64,000 nucleotides of DNA from Hyphomonas sediminis (GTDB taxonomy: Bacteria > Pseudomonadota > Alphaproteobacteria > Caulobacterales > Hyphomonadaceae): contig NZ_JAIEZP010000001.1 in assembly GCF_019679475.1 (NCBI RefSeq), forward strand, positions 124,001-188,000, read 5' to 3'. Position 1 is the stretch's first letter; every line of letters starts with the position of its first letter. Both the position numbers and the translations under genes were made by a program. Of the stretch, positions 1-8,506 are shown piece by piece. The notes below the pieces were generated by a model. That model saw only the letters and a program-made list of their open reading frames with translations. It ran no database searches and had not been told where the DNA came from.

Positions 1-1623
1 GTCTTCGATGATGCGTTTGAAGATGACTTCGTCGCCGGCATCGGCGCGGACGATGCCTTCACGGCAGGCCCGCCGGACGCGTTTGCCGAAGACGAGGAAG
101 ACTACGATCCACTGGCCGAACTTGCCGGGCTGGAAGAGGCCCGCAGCGAGGCGCGCGAGTCCGATATTTTCGATAGCGAAGATATCGACACCGGCTTTGT
201 TGCAGACGCCGCACCGGAAGAAGACGAAGCCGGCCTGATCGACACGCTCGACAATGCCGTGGCTGACCGCGACGCAGAGACGAGCGACTATATCGCCCGC
301 GCTCGCCGCGCAGCGCTTGCCGCCGCAGACCCCCAGTCAAAAGCGCGCCTTCTGCCGGGCAATCAGCCCAAACAGAAAAGCCGCGGCAGCGCGCGTGCGC
401 CGTTGCTGATCGCTGCATCTGCCGCAGTGCTGACCGGCGCAGCGGCGGGTGGCTACATCTATCTGCGCGGCAAGCAGCCCCATGCGCCCACAATTTCCGG
501 CCCTATCGACACATATCTCGACCCGGTCTTCGCGGCAGCTCCGCCAGCTGAAGAAACATACACCGAGTTCGCCGCCATCGACGACATGGCGATGGGAGCC
601 GTTGCCGAAGAAGAAGAGCTCTTCGACAGCGCCGAGGGCGCAATCGAGGAAGACATCTTCGGATCGCCGGAAGCTGGCATGCAGGAGGCTGCCGAGACGT
701 CGATCCCGGTGGTCGAGGCTGCCGCCCAACAAGTCACCGCCCCCGCTACAGCGCCAGTCGAAACGCTGGCCTCGCTGAACCCGCCCAAGGCGGCAAGTTA
801 TCCGCAGATCCCGGCCGTCGTCACGATCGAGTCCGAGGCGAACGCGGGCAACGCCATTGCCCAATACCAATTGGCACGCAGCCAGATGGCAGATGGCGAC
901 CTTGACGCTGCCGTGCCGCTCCTGCGCCGCGCCGCGCTCAAAGGCATGGCGCCGGCTCAGTATGATCTGGGCAAGCTCTATGAGCAGGGTCTTGGCGTCG
1001 ACCAGGACATGGTTGAGGCACGCAGCCTCGTCGCCAAGGCAGCTGACGCTGGCCATGTCGGCGCGATGTATGATCTTGCGCTCTTTATGGCGGAAGGCGA
1101 AGGCGGCGATCTTGACGAAGCCGGCGCCGTCCAGTGGTTCCGCAAGGCTGCAGATCACGGCTTCCTCGACGCGCAGTATAATCTGGGCGTGATGTATGCA
1201 GAAGGGATCGGTACACAGCAGGATCTCGCCGAGGCGCTTTACTGGTTCGATCTTGCCTCACGCGGCGGCGACAACGGCGCGAAGCTGGAAGTTGGCCATC
1301 TGACATCCCGCCTGCCCGCCGAGACGGTTGCAGACGTAGCGGAGGCTGCCAGCAACTGGACGGAGTTGCCGAGCATCGCGATTGCCAATGGCCGCTTTGG
1401 TGCTCAGCGCTGGAACACTGGCAATCCGCTCCAGGTGCAAGCCGTGCAAACTGCGCTGTCGCGCCTCGGCTTCCTTTCCGGGGAAGCGGACGGCGTACTT
1501 GGTCCGCAGACGGCAAACGCCATTCGCGCCTATCAGAACAGCGAAGCCTTGCCGGCAACGGGCACGGTTACGCCGGAGCTGATCGAACGCCTCAACGCCG
1601 GCGCCGTGCGCGGTCGGGGCTGA
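1..1623 (+). CDS. PodJ-like polar localization protein, C-terminal part (5' end outside window)
   Basis: The frame is open from base 1, so this is the 3' part (540 residues) of a longer gene. The visible part starts with a very acidic, probably cytoplasmic stretch. A membrane helix follows at about residues 134-155, then a low-complexity acidic periplasmic linker. Next are three to four Sel1/TPR-like repeats (about 283-421, with AQYDLGKLYEQGLG and AQYNLGVMYAEGIG). A peptidoglycan-binding domain closes the protein (about 476-534, key run LGFLSGEADGVLGPQT). This order of acidic cytoplasmic region, single helix, Sel1 repeats and PG-binding domain is that of PodJ, the Caulobacter polar organelle scaffold. 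The N-terminal coiled coils cannot be checked here. It converges with the next gene only 11 bases away. Other Sel1/PG-binding polarity proteins remain possible. Confidence 0.75.
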   Translation, partial: VFDDAFEDDFVAGIGADDAFTAGPPDAFAEDEEDYDPLAELAGLEEARSEARESDIFDSEDIDTGFVADAAPEEDEAGLIDTLDNAVADRDAETSDYIARARRAALAAADPQSKARLLPGNQPKQKSRGSARAPLLIAASAAVLTGAAAGGYIYLRGKQPHAPTISGPIDTYLDPVFAAAPPAEETYTEFAAIDDMAMGAVAEEEELFDSAEGAIEEDIFGSPEAGMQEAAETSIPVVEAAAQQVTAPATAPVETLASLNPPKAASYPQIPAVVTIESEANAGNAIAQYQLARSQMADGDLDAAVPLLRRAALKGMAPAQYDLGKLYEQGLGVDQDMVEARSLVAKAADAGHVGAMYDLALFMAEGEGGDLDEAGAVQWFRKAADHGFLDAQYNLGVMYAEGIGTQQDLAEALYWFDLASRGGDNGAKLEVGHLTSRLPAETVADVAEAASNWTELPSIAIANGRFGAQRWNTGNPLQVQAVQTALSRLGFLSGEADGVLGPQTANAIRAYQNSEALPATGTVTPELIERLNAGAVRGRG

Positions 1624-1634
1624 GGCGCTTCAGC

Positions 1635-3797
1635 CTAGTCGCCAATCGGAGCCGTGAGGTCGATCCGGCGCAGCTCGGTGACCTTGCCGCCCTCGACTTT
1701 GCCTTCGACAAGCTCAGAATTGATCAGCGCCAGCACGCGACCGCCCGTGAAGATGGGACGCGCATTGCCGTACCAATCGACGCAGGACACTTCGCACTCA
1801 TAGCCAGAAGGCGATGGCAGATCAGGATCGACGCGGGTTGCGTCGAGCAGGCCAGCTTCGGAGAGGCTGCCATCGGGTGACGCGGTCAGATAGGTCATGT
1901 CTGAGCTTTCCGACCACCACCACCAGCGGTCGGCATCGTCCGAAAGCGGAACTGTAGGCAGGCCGATCAGACCCTTGCCGTCTGCATCGATCCGGCTGTT
2001 GAAGGCGTGGCTGCGGTTCTCGCTTTCAAAGCGTCCCTTCAATGTCAGCGTTCCAGACACGCGCGGCTCTGCGCGCAAGTCGATCAGCGACAGGCTGAGG
2101 CCTGCATGATCGTGGTAGCCGGTCACCGCCATGTAAGGCCCTGCCCGCTCGGCGCGGATCACATCGTGCGGCAGCTCCAGCGTGACGGGCTGTGACGGAT
2201 CGGCGACCGGCACGACGATGGCTCTGCCATTGTCTCTCATTTCGTCATCAGAGGGGGGCCATCCGCCCCAGCCTTCGCGCGCGCCATAGACCAGATGCTT
2301 TTCAGTGAACCGCGCTTCGTAGGAAGAGACGCCCGGAGAAGGCAGATCGAAGTAGCGTCCACCTGCTGCATCCTGAAAGACGTAGCCAAGGTCACTGAGC
2401 GGTACGTCGAAATAGGTAAGATCAGCCGCGTCCTTCTCATACCAGGGCGAGCAGTCGCGGTGGCGCCAATCGAGCACGGCGCGGAAGGTGCCGGCATCCA
2501 TGTCGAGCGAGAACTGGTTCTGAGGCTCACCGCGCACGCTCAGCACGGACGGCATCGCGCCATCAATCGGCAGGCGCACCAATGCCGAGGGCGCAATGTC
2601 TGCAAGCTGAGGGCGCAGACCTTCGGAACAATCGGGATAATCCATATCCTCGCCCAGTTCGCGCTCCAGCTCTTCTTCAGCCGGGCTCATCCAGAGCCAG
2701 AAGGCATCCTTCGTCACGAGGAACTCATGCGTCTCGGTGCCGATGATTGCCGTCGCCTTGCAGGCAGGCACCGCTACGTCGGTGACGCCTGCAATATCGC
2801 AGACCGTCACGGTATGGATCACCGGCTTGAGTGTGCGCTGAACCGGCATCCAGATGTCGGTTGCCGAGAAAAGCGGGCGGCCGTCTTCCAGTTCGGTTCT
2901 CTCGCGGAAGCCATCGCCGTCTTCGCGGCGCCATTCGCGGATCACCGGAATGTCCAGCTCATCCCACCAGCCACGCCCTTCAAGATAGATGGGCGTGTGG
3001 ATGACGAGCTTTCCGCCGATCATGCGCGTGGCATAGTTCGATCCCGAATAGTAATCGTTGGACGAAATGTAGAAGGTCGCCTGCCGCGTCACCTTCCCGT
3101 CTTCACCGAGATTGAGCACAGTGTATTCGGTCGCCTCTTCCGCATAGGAATATCCCGTCACCAGGATCGTGCGGCCCGCGACCAGCACTTCATCATACCA
3201 GGTGTCTTCGTCGCTTGAGCGGTAGACATCAGCGCGGTCTGCAAGCTTCAGCCCCGGCGCCCCATCCGGCATAAGGTCCGTCACGAAGAGACGCCCATCC
3301 TGAAGCACGACGAGATATTGCCCAATCTGCTTGATGATGCCGCCTTCATCGACGCCGGCTTTCTGATTGTTGGTGATCTCCGGATTGTCGGCCGAGCCTG
3401 GAATGGAACTGCCGGTCACGGTGATCGTCTCTTGCGCGGCTTCGGCGGGCGCCTCAGCTGCCATCTCACCGTCCATCGAGCCGGGCATCGCCATCATCGG
3501 CATCGGTGGCGGGCGCACTACGCCGCGCTCGCGCGCAGCTTCACGTGTCAGCTTCAGCCAGCCAGAGAACTCTTCTTCCGAGCTGAACTTGGAAAGTGCC
3601 GGAGACCGCAGCGCATCAATCGCGGGATCTTCGAACACGGAGAGCGCTTCATCCATCTTCGGCAGAGCTAATTCCGCAAACCGGTTCTCGAGAACAACCG
3701 CTTGCTCAACAAGATCGTCCGGCTTCGTCGGTTGCGCAAAATTGCTGCACGCCGTCACCACGAGCGCGAGCAGCGGAAGGCCATAGATCAGTTTCAT
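1635..3797 (-). CDS. Secreted beta-propeller lipoprotein
   Basis: A 720-residue protein with a lipoprotein signal peptide: a hydrophobic run ends in VVTAC with Cys17 as the likely lipidated residue. A low-complexity Met/Pro/Ala region near residues 95-130 leads into TNNQKAGVDEGGIIKQIG. This matches the entry motif of the Pfam beta-propeller family PF09826 (usually N-x-Q-x-x-GVDE-x-D-x-x-K). Blade-like segments with many aromatic residues fill the rest. Proteins of this family are extracytoplasmic and mostly uncharacterised; no enzymatic residue is evident. Just before the propeller the sequence ETITVTGSSIPG resembles the N-terminal signature of TonB-dependent receptors, though no receptor domain is present. 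The gene is monocistronic and divergent from nudC. Confidence 0.8.
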   Translation of the reverse strand: MKLIYGLPLLALVVTACSNFAQPTKPDDLVEQAVVLENRFAELALPKMDEALSVFEDPAIDALRSPALSKFSSEEEFSGWLKLTREAARERGVVRPPPMPMMAMPGSMDGEMAAEAPAEAAQETITVTGSSIPGSADNPEITNNQKAGVDEGGIIKQIGQYLVVLQDGRLFVTDLMPDGAPGLKLADRADVYRSSDEDTWYDEVLVAGRTILVTGYSYAEEATEYTVLNLGEDGKVTRQATFYISSNDYYSGSNYATRMIGGKLVIHTPIYLEGRGWWDELDIPVIREWRREDGDGFRERTELEDGRPLFSATDIWMPVQRTLKPVIHTVTVCDIAGVTDVAVPACKATAIIGTETHEFLVTKDAFWLWMSPAEEELERELGEDMDYPDCSEGLRPQLADIAPSALVRLPIDGAMPSVLSVRGEPQNQFSLDMDAGTFRAVLDWRHRDCSPWYEKDAADLTYFDVPLSDLGYVFQDAAGGRYFDLPSPGVSSYEARFTEKHLVYGAREGWGGWPPSDDEMRDNGRAIVVPVADPSQPVTLELPHDVIRAERAGPYMAVTGYHDHAGLSLSLIDLRAEPRVSGTLTLKGRFESENRSHAFNSRIDADGKGLIGLPTVPLSDDADRWWWWSESSDMTYLTASPDGSLSEAGLLDATRVDPDLPSPSGYECEVSCVDWYGNARPIFTGGRVLALINSELVEGKVEGGKVTELRRIDLTAPIGD

Positions 3798-3927
3798 GAT
3801 GCGCGTCCCCTCAAACGTATGCTCATACTAGCCCAACCAACTGCGGCAGAGTAGTGGCCGTGCCGGGGCAGAGTTGGCGCGGCGTCGGCAGTTCCCTTCC
3901 CCGCAAAACCGGCATACGTCTTCGCGC

Positions 3928-4845
3928 ATGACAAACTCAAACGACATGCCGCTCGCCGCCAAGCCCATCAACCGCGCCGCCCATCGCCGTACGGACGAAG
4001 CCTGGCTTGAGCAGGCCATCCTGCGCGAAGACGCCCTGATACTCCTGCTGAAGGCCGGCGAACCTTTCGTCACGGCTGAAGGCGGCCTTTACTGGTTCGG
4101 ACCTGAAGCGTTGCGCGTCTCGCCCGGCAGCCCGCGCCTCTTCCTTGGCGAAGACAAAGCAGGCGCGCCAATCTTTGCGCTCGACCTTCCGCCCAAGTTC
4201 GATCTTGCCGGTTCGCTCATCGCCGGCGCGGGAGAGTTCTCCGACTTCCGGCAGGCAGCAGCGGGCATGGCCGCGATGGATGCCAACTGCGCATCCACCG
4301 CGCGCAGTCTTTTCCTGTGGCATCAGAGCCACAGGTACTGCGCAAAATGCGGCGGCGCGAACGGCGTGGTCGAAGCCGGCTGGAAGGCACAGTGCGCCAA
4401 CTGCGGCGCCGAACATTTTCCGCGTACCGATCCTGTCGCCATCATGCTTGCCGTGAAGGATGACCGCGCGCTGATAGGCCGGCAGAAATTCTGGCCACCA
4501 GGCTTCATGTCCTGCCTTGCAGGCTTCTGCGAACCTGGTGAGACGATTGAACAAGCTGCGGCACGCGAGTTGTTTGAAGAAGCCGGAATCCTCTGTGATC
4601 CCAGCAGGGCCGAGTATGTTGCCTGCCAGCCATGGCCGTTCCCTTCTTCGCTGATGATGGGCTTCATCCTGCCCGCTGACAACGAAGACATCACGGTCGA
4701 CTCCAAGGAGCTTGAGAGCGCGCGCTGGGTCACACGCGCGGAGATGCGGGACATTATCGAAGGCAAACATGCAGAGCTCTTCTGCCCGCCGCCGACGGCC
4801 ATCGCACATCACATCATGAAAGTTTGGGCGTTTCGGAGCGATTGA
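3928..4845 (+). CDS. nudC: NAD(+)/NADH diphosphatase NudC
   Basis: A 305-residue Nudix hydrolase that cleaves NAD(H) to NMN(H) and AMP, and in characterised bacteria also removes NAD caps from RNA. A zinc ribbon is seen as Cys138/141 and Cys156/159. The Nudix box occupies residues 199-221, beginning GFCEPGE and ending RELFEEAGI, with all family residues intact. Downstream, QPWPFPSS matches the SQPWPFPxS motif that separates NADH pyrophosphatases from other Nudix enzymes. The N-terminal NUDIX-like domain precedes the ribbon. The ATG at 3928 is chosen because the alternative upstream in-frame start adds an unrelated Arg-rich stretch; no strong ribosome site precedes either start. It stands alone, divergent from the beta-propeller gene. 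Confidence 0.93.
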   Translation: MTNSNDMPLAAKPINRAAHRRTDEAWLEQAILREDALILLLKAGEPFVTAEGGLYWFGPEALRVSPGSPRLFLGEDKAGAPIFALDLPPKFDLAGSLIAGAGEFSDFRQAAAGMAAMDANCASTARSLFLWHQSHRYCAKCGGANGVVEAGWKAQCANCGAEHFPRTDPVAIMLAVKDDRALIGRQKFWPPGFMSCLAGFCEPGETIEQAAARELFEEAGILCDPSRAEYVACQPWPFPSSLMMGFILPADNEDITVDSKELESARWVTRAEMRDIIEGKHAELFCPPPTAIAHHIMKVWAFRSD

Positions 4846-4948
4846 CCGTGCACGGAATGCTCCAAGGATTCTCCTCATTTGTGAAAATCAGGAGTTGATT
4901 TCTCCCGAATCACGATATTATTGGCGGGCCATAGATAGGAGATCAGAC

Positions 4949-5173
4949 ATGGCAGTTGCAAAGAAACCCGCCGCCGCGAAAAAGCCGGCTGCTAAAGCTC
5001 CGGCGAAAAAAGCTCCGGTTGCTAAAGCTGCTCCGGCCAAAAAACCGGCCGCCAAAGCTGCACCGGCGAAAAAGCCGGCCGTGAAGGCTAAAGCTGCTCC
5101 GGCCGCTAAAGCTGCACCGGCGAAAAAGCCGGCAGCGAAGCCCGCTGCAAAGCCGGCCGCTAAGAAGAAGTAA
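4949..5173 (+). CDS. Histone H1-like Lys/Ala/Pro-rich basic protein
   Basis: A 74-residue protein made almost wholly of Lys, Ala and Pro with some Val, arranged as repeats of the form AxAKKPAAK, ending in KKK. Such proteins resemble the C-terminal tail of eukaryotic histone H1 and bacterial H1-like proteins such as chlamydial Hc1 and pseudomonad AlgP, and probably bind DNA or RNA through charge. The ATG at 4949 has an AGGAG-like site (TAGGAGATCAGAC) just upstream; an earlier in-frame start would add an unrelated leader. A strong intrinsic terminator follows, so it is transcribed alone. The DNA is internally repetitive, so the length may vary between strains. The role is inferred from composition only. 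Confidence 0.8.
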   Translation: MAVAKKPAAAKKPAAKAPAKKAPVAKAAPAKKPAAKAAPAKKPAVKAKAAPAAKAAPAKKPAAKPAAKPAAKKK

Positions 5174-5197
5174 GTCCACGGACGATCTTCGGACCAA

Positions 5198-5226
5198 ACG
5201 GGCGGGCCAGTCTCGCCCGTTTTTTT
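5198..5226 (+). terminator. Intrinsic terminator of the histone-like gene
   Basis: Stem ACGGGCG / CGCCCGT around a nine-base loop, followed directly by a run of seven T. It lies 25 bases after the stop codon. Confidence 0.9.
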
Positions 5227-5415
5227 GTGTCTGAAATCAAGGCATTACAAACTTCGCCAAACATGCCGCCCAGCACTCAAATCCGGAAGGTTTTCAGATC
5301 CGGTTTTACATACCGCGCTACTCAAAATCACCGCGCGCTCCACGCCACCAAGGCAATGCACCGGTTCCTTTCCGGAACCAGCGCCTCGCTTCGGCCTCGC
5401 TGAAGCGCCATAGCC

Positions 5416-5874
5416 CTACTCGTTCAGCGCAGGCCAGTTCGTGTCGGCGCGCGCGATGAAGCCAGGAATGTCCGCCTCCCATTTCTTCTGAACTGCGGCG
5501 CTGTAGTTCAGGTAGAGCTTCCCATCAATGATCTTCCAGAAACGCGCATCGCCCTTCGCGTGGTAGCCTTGCGAAACAGCCCATGCGCAATACCCACCAT
5601 ACTGAGGCGCATAGGTTTCAGGCGCAGCAAGAAACACATCGCGGTTTGCTGCGCTGGCGAAGCGGAAGGTCGCTCCATTATAGGACGCGGTGAACGCCCG
5701 CTCTCCTTTTACCGGCTTGCCTTCCCGGAAGTAGGCGACCGGATCGTAACCCTGCACCGCTACGCCTGAGAAGAGATCCGTATAGACAGGAGGTTCAGCG
5801 GCTGCCTGGGGCGCGAGCGCGGCCATCGGCGCTATCATGATGGCGGCTGCGAAGAGAAGAGGCCGGGGTTTCAT
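5416..5874 (-). CDS. Secreted YHS domain-containing protein
   Basis: A 152-residue exported protein. The first 26 residues form a Sec signal peptide (MKPRPLLFAAA, hydrophobic core, ending AAA before EPP). The mature part has the YHS-type pattern GYDPVAYFREGKPVKG, then FASAANRDVFLAAPETYAPQYGGYCAWAV, typical of stand-alone periplasmic YHS proteins in proteobacteria. YHS domains are small and thought to bind metal, but no function is established for this group. The stop region faces the histone-like gene across about 190 bases with nothing recognisable in it. It follows the DoxX-like gene on the same strand after 77 bases, so the two may share a transcript. Confidence 0.85.
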   Translation of the reverse strand: MKPRPLLFAAAIMIAPMAALAPQAAAEPPVYTDLFSGVAVQGYDPVAYFREGKPVKGERAFTASYNGATFRFASAANRDVFLAAPETYAPQYGGYCAWAVSQGYHAKGDARFWKIIDGKLYLNYSAAVQKKWEADIPGFIARADTNWPALNE

Positions 5875-5951
5875 CCGTGGAGGACCTTTCCTTTAGGTGA
5901 TGGCTGGCGAGCCGCGGAAGCCAGAGGAGATCGACGCTTCTGCGGCTCGCA

Positions 5952-6479
5952 TCATGCAGAGCCGGGAGAGGGCGGCGCCTGCTCCGCATGTTGCCTGGCG
6001 CCTGGCGCCACCAGGACATTGACGATCGCAACGGCCAGCGCGCCAAGCGTTGCGCGCCCTGCGATCACCATGGCGATAGATGAAAGCCAGACGACAACTG
6101 CCATCGCGAAAAGGCCGCCGCCATCCATGTTGGGATCAACGCCGAGCGGCGTGAAAAGATGGAAGCTGACTGCGCCCGTCATCACGGCTGAGGCGATCAG
6201 CGCCCCAAGCGTGCGCAGGCGTGCCAGTCTTGGCAAGAGGCTCGCCAGGAGCAGAGTGGACGCCACAAGCTCCGCCGATCCGATCACATACTGGCTGAAG
6301 AGGCCTGTCTGCGCGAAGAGACCACCTGCACCGAAGCTGGCCGCCCAGGCATCGAGCTTGCCAAAGATCGTCTGCGTCTCGGGCGCGTTGGTAAACTTGA
6401 AGCGCAAACTGTCCAGGAAGACTACAGAGGCCACCAGACTATAGGCAACGGGAACTAGACTGCTCAGACGTATCTTCAT
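5952..6479 (-). CDS. DoxX-like four-helix membrane protein
   Basis: A 175-residue inner-membrane protein with about four hydrophobic segments: the N-terminal VPVAYSLVASVVFLDSL, one around SQYVIGSAELVASTLLL, one around ALIASAVMTGAVSF, and a C-terminal one around FAMAVVVWLSSIAMVIAG. The layout and the polar residues in helices 1-2 resemble DoxX/DoxD-like proteins, some of which take part in oxidative stress responses. The start at 6479 is set by a good upstream ribosome site (AGGGGAGG, four bases away). An earlier in-frame start would add a charged, non-membrane leader. It is divergent from a LysR regulator, which may control it. The family assignment is moderate because no sharp motif defines the family. 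Confidence 0.6.
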   Translation of the reverse strand: MKIRLSSLVPVAYSLVASVVFLDSLRFKFTNAPETQTIFGKLDAWAASFGAGGLFAQTGLFSQYVIGSAELVASTLLLASLLPRLARLRTLGALIASAVMTGAVSFHLFTPLGVDPNMDGGGLFAMAVVVWLSSIAMVIAGRATLGALAVAIVNVLVAPGARQHAEQAPPSPGSA

Positions 6480-6507
6480 TGGCCTCCCCTTCTCCATCCG
6501 GCTTGTG

Positions 6508-6536
6508 TTGTGCCACCGCTTGGGTTTTCGGCACAA
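6508..6536. promoter_or_regulatory. Candidate LysR operator between divergent genes
   Basis: A perfect inverted repeat TTGTGCC-N15-GGCACAA lies in the 123-base space between the DoxX-like and lysR-type genes. Dyads in divergent promoters are typical LysR binding sites. A second hairpin (AGCCGCG/CGCGGCT, 6563-6580) lies in the presumed leader of the regulator. Regulation of the neighbour is inference. Confidence 0.45.
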
Positions 6537-6602
6537 AGCAAGTAGTCGTGAGGAAGATACACAGCCGCGTGATCGCGGCTCTTCAGCTTCCGGAGGGATG
6601 GT

Positions 6603-7523
6603 TTGGACAGGATTGAAGCAATGCGGCTCTTCGTGCGGGTTGCCGATGCGGGCAGCTTCTCGCGCGCCGCCGCCGATCTGGAGCTCGGCCAGCCGACTGT
6701 CTCGCGGCGGATCCAGGATCTCGAAGCAAGCCTTGGCACAACCCTCTTCCAGCGGACGACACGTGCGCTAAGCCTGACCGAAGCGGGCAATCGGTTCTAT
6801 CGCCGTGCAGTCGACATCCTGACGGAGTTTGATGAAGCGGAAGCCGAAGCGCGCGGCCTTGAGCATGCGCCGGTCGGACTCCTGCGCGTTTCCTGCTCGC
6901 ACTCCTTCGGCCGCCGGGTTGTCGCCCCCGCCGTGCCGAGCTTCCTCACGGCTTACCCTTCAATCCGTTTCGACCTTATCTCAGACGATGCGATCACGGA
7001 CCTTGTCGCCGATGGCGTCGACATTGCATTCCGGCTGGGCGAACTGCGGGACTCACGCCTCATGGCCAAGAAGCTTGGCGAGGCGCCTCAGGTGCTTTGG
7101 GCGTCACCAGAGTATGTCGCCCGCAAGGGCGCGCCGCAAACCGTCGAGGAATTGAAGGACCACAATGCAGTGGTGTTCCGTCATGTGCGCCAGACGAGCT
7201 GGGAACTTCGCCGCGCCAATGAAGTGTTCGAAGCGCGCGTCGATGGCCCGTTCCGCGCCTCATCCGGTGAAACGCTGCTGGAGGCGGCCGCCGGCGGCCT
7301 TGGCATCTTCCTCGCGCCGGCCTGGCTCGCCTCCGAATGCTATGGCGATCACAGGCTTGTCCGTGTGCTGCCAGACTGGGAAGGCCCTTCCCTGTCCATT
7401 CACGCGGTTTGGACCTCGGGCAAGCTCCGCGGCAAGGCGCGACTCTTCGTCGAGCATATCGAGCCCGCGATTGCGCACGCCTGCTCGCTCGCAAAACTGC
7501 AGACGGCTACAGACGCGCGCTGA
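6603..7523 (+). CDS. LysR family transcriptional regulator
   Basis: A 306-residue regulator. The N-terminal winged helix-turn-helix (residues 1-60) reads MDRIEAMRLFVRVADAGSFS, followed by the recognition part QPTVSRRIQDLEASLGTTLFQRTTR, all standard for LysR. The co-inducer-binding domain spans about residues 90-295. The start is a TTG at 6603 preceded by GGAGGG five bases away. It gives the usual MDRxEAM N-terminus, whereas the next ATG (6619) would truncate the first helix. The closest functional relatives are the small LysR proteins that control a single divergent gene, here the DoxX-like gene. Its 3' end overlaps the end of pheA by 17 bases, tail to tail. Confidence 0.92.
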   Translation: MDRIEAMRLFVRVADAGSFSRAAADLELGQPTVSRRIQDLEASLGTTLFQRTTRALSLTEAGNRFYRRAVDILTEFDEAEAEARGLEHAPVGLLRVSCSHSFGRRVVAPAVPSFLTAYPSIRFDLISDDAITDLVADGVDIAFRLGELRDSRLMAKKLGEAPQVLWASPEYVARKGAPQTVEELKDHNAVVFRHVRQTSWELRRANEVFEARVDGPFRASSGETLLEAAAGGLGIFLAPAWLASECYGDHRLVRVLPDWEGPSLSIHAVWTSGKLRGKARLFVEHIEPAIAHACSLAKLQTATDAR

Positions 7524-8343
7524 TCGCCTTGGGGAAAACGCCGAGAATCTTCAGCGACTGAGAAAAGAAGCCAAGCTCTTCCAGCGCGAGCTGCACCGGG
7601 CGCTCATCGGGATGCCCTTCGATCTCGGCATAGAATTGCGATGCTTCGAATGAACCGCCGACGAGGTAGCTCTCCAGCTTCGTCATGTTTACGCTATTGG
7701 TCGCGAAGCCACCGAGCCCCTTATAGAGCGCTGCCGGAATGTTGCGCACTTCGAAGAGGAATGCCGTCTTGGCGGGACCATCGCCCGCATCGATCTCTGC
7801 CGGCTCACGGGACATGATGACGAAACGCGTCGTGTTGTGCGCGGCGTCCTCGATATTCTCTGCCAGGATCTCTAGGCCATACACTTCAGCCGCAAGGCGC
7901 GGAGCAATTGCGGCGACAGAAGGATCGTTGAGCTCAGCAACTTCACGGGCGGCGCCGGCGGTATCTGCTGCAGTGACCGGATCGATCGAGTGCTTGCGCA
8001 GGAAGTTGCGGCACTGGCCGAGACCCATGATGTGCGAGCGTGCCTTTTTCACCTGATCCAGCGATGTGCCGGGCAGCGCCATCAGCTGGAAGCGGATCGG
8101 CAGATAATACTCGCCGACAATGTGCAGTTGGGTGGTGGGCAGCAGGTAGTGGATGTCGCCCACGCGGCCGGCAATGGTGTTTTCCACAGGGATCATTGCC
8201 AGTTCGGCATCGCCCCGCTCCACGGCCATGAAGCAGTCTTCAAAGGTCCGGCAGGCCATCGGTTCGAAATCCGGAAACGCCTCACCGCACGCAATGTGCG
8301 AGTTCGCGCCGGGTTCGCCCTGATAGGCAATTTTGCTGGTCAT
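7507..8343 (-). CDS. pheA: Prephenate dehydratase
   Basis: A 278-residue monofunctional enzyme converting prephenate to phenylpyruvate in phenylalanine synthesis. The catalytic domain runs from about residue 4 to 180, beginning IAYQGEPGANSH and carrying ENTIAGRVGD and the NTTRF motif (Thr-Arg-Phe, needed for catalysis). An ACT regulatory domain follows (about 195-275) with ESYLVGGSF, corresponding to the phenylalanine-binding ESRP-type region. No chorismate mutase domain is fused, as is usual in alphaproteobacteria. A possible -10 (TATAAA on the minus strand near 8428) lies in the 163-base space shared with the divergent cytochrome gene. No leader peptide with Phe codons was seen. Confidence 0.95.
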   Translation of the reverse strand: MTSKIAYQGEPGANSHIACGEAFPDFEPMACRTFEDCFMAVERGDAELAMIPVENTIAGRVGDIHYLLPTTQLHIVGEYYLPIRFQLMALPGTSLDQVKKARSHIMGLGQCRNFLRKHSIDPVTAADTAGAAREVAELNDPSVAAIAPRLAAEVYGLEILAENIEDAAHNTTRFVIMSREPAEIDAGDGPAKTAFLFEVRNIPAALYKGLGGFATNSVNMTKLESYLVGGSFEASQFYAEIEGHPDERPVQLALEELGFFSQSLKILGVFPKAISARL

Positions 8344-8506
8344 GCCGGAATTCCCTGTGTTGAAGAGCCCCCGGCATGCGTCTGATCGCCGCGACGGCGG
8401 GGGGAAGCGCCTGGAACAGGCACCGTTTATATTGTGCGCACCCGGTTAGCGTGCCAAAAGGCGCGCGCCAAGACGGAATAACGACACAGATTCGAAGGAA
8501 TGCCCC

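Noticed and set aside
2295..3218. 307-codon plus-strand frame opposite the beta-propeller gene
   Set aside because: The opposite strand encodes a full protein with signal peptide and family motif. This frame has shadow-like composition and no ribosome site.
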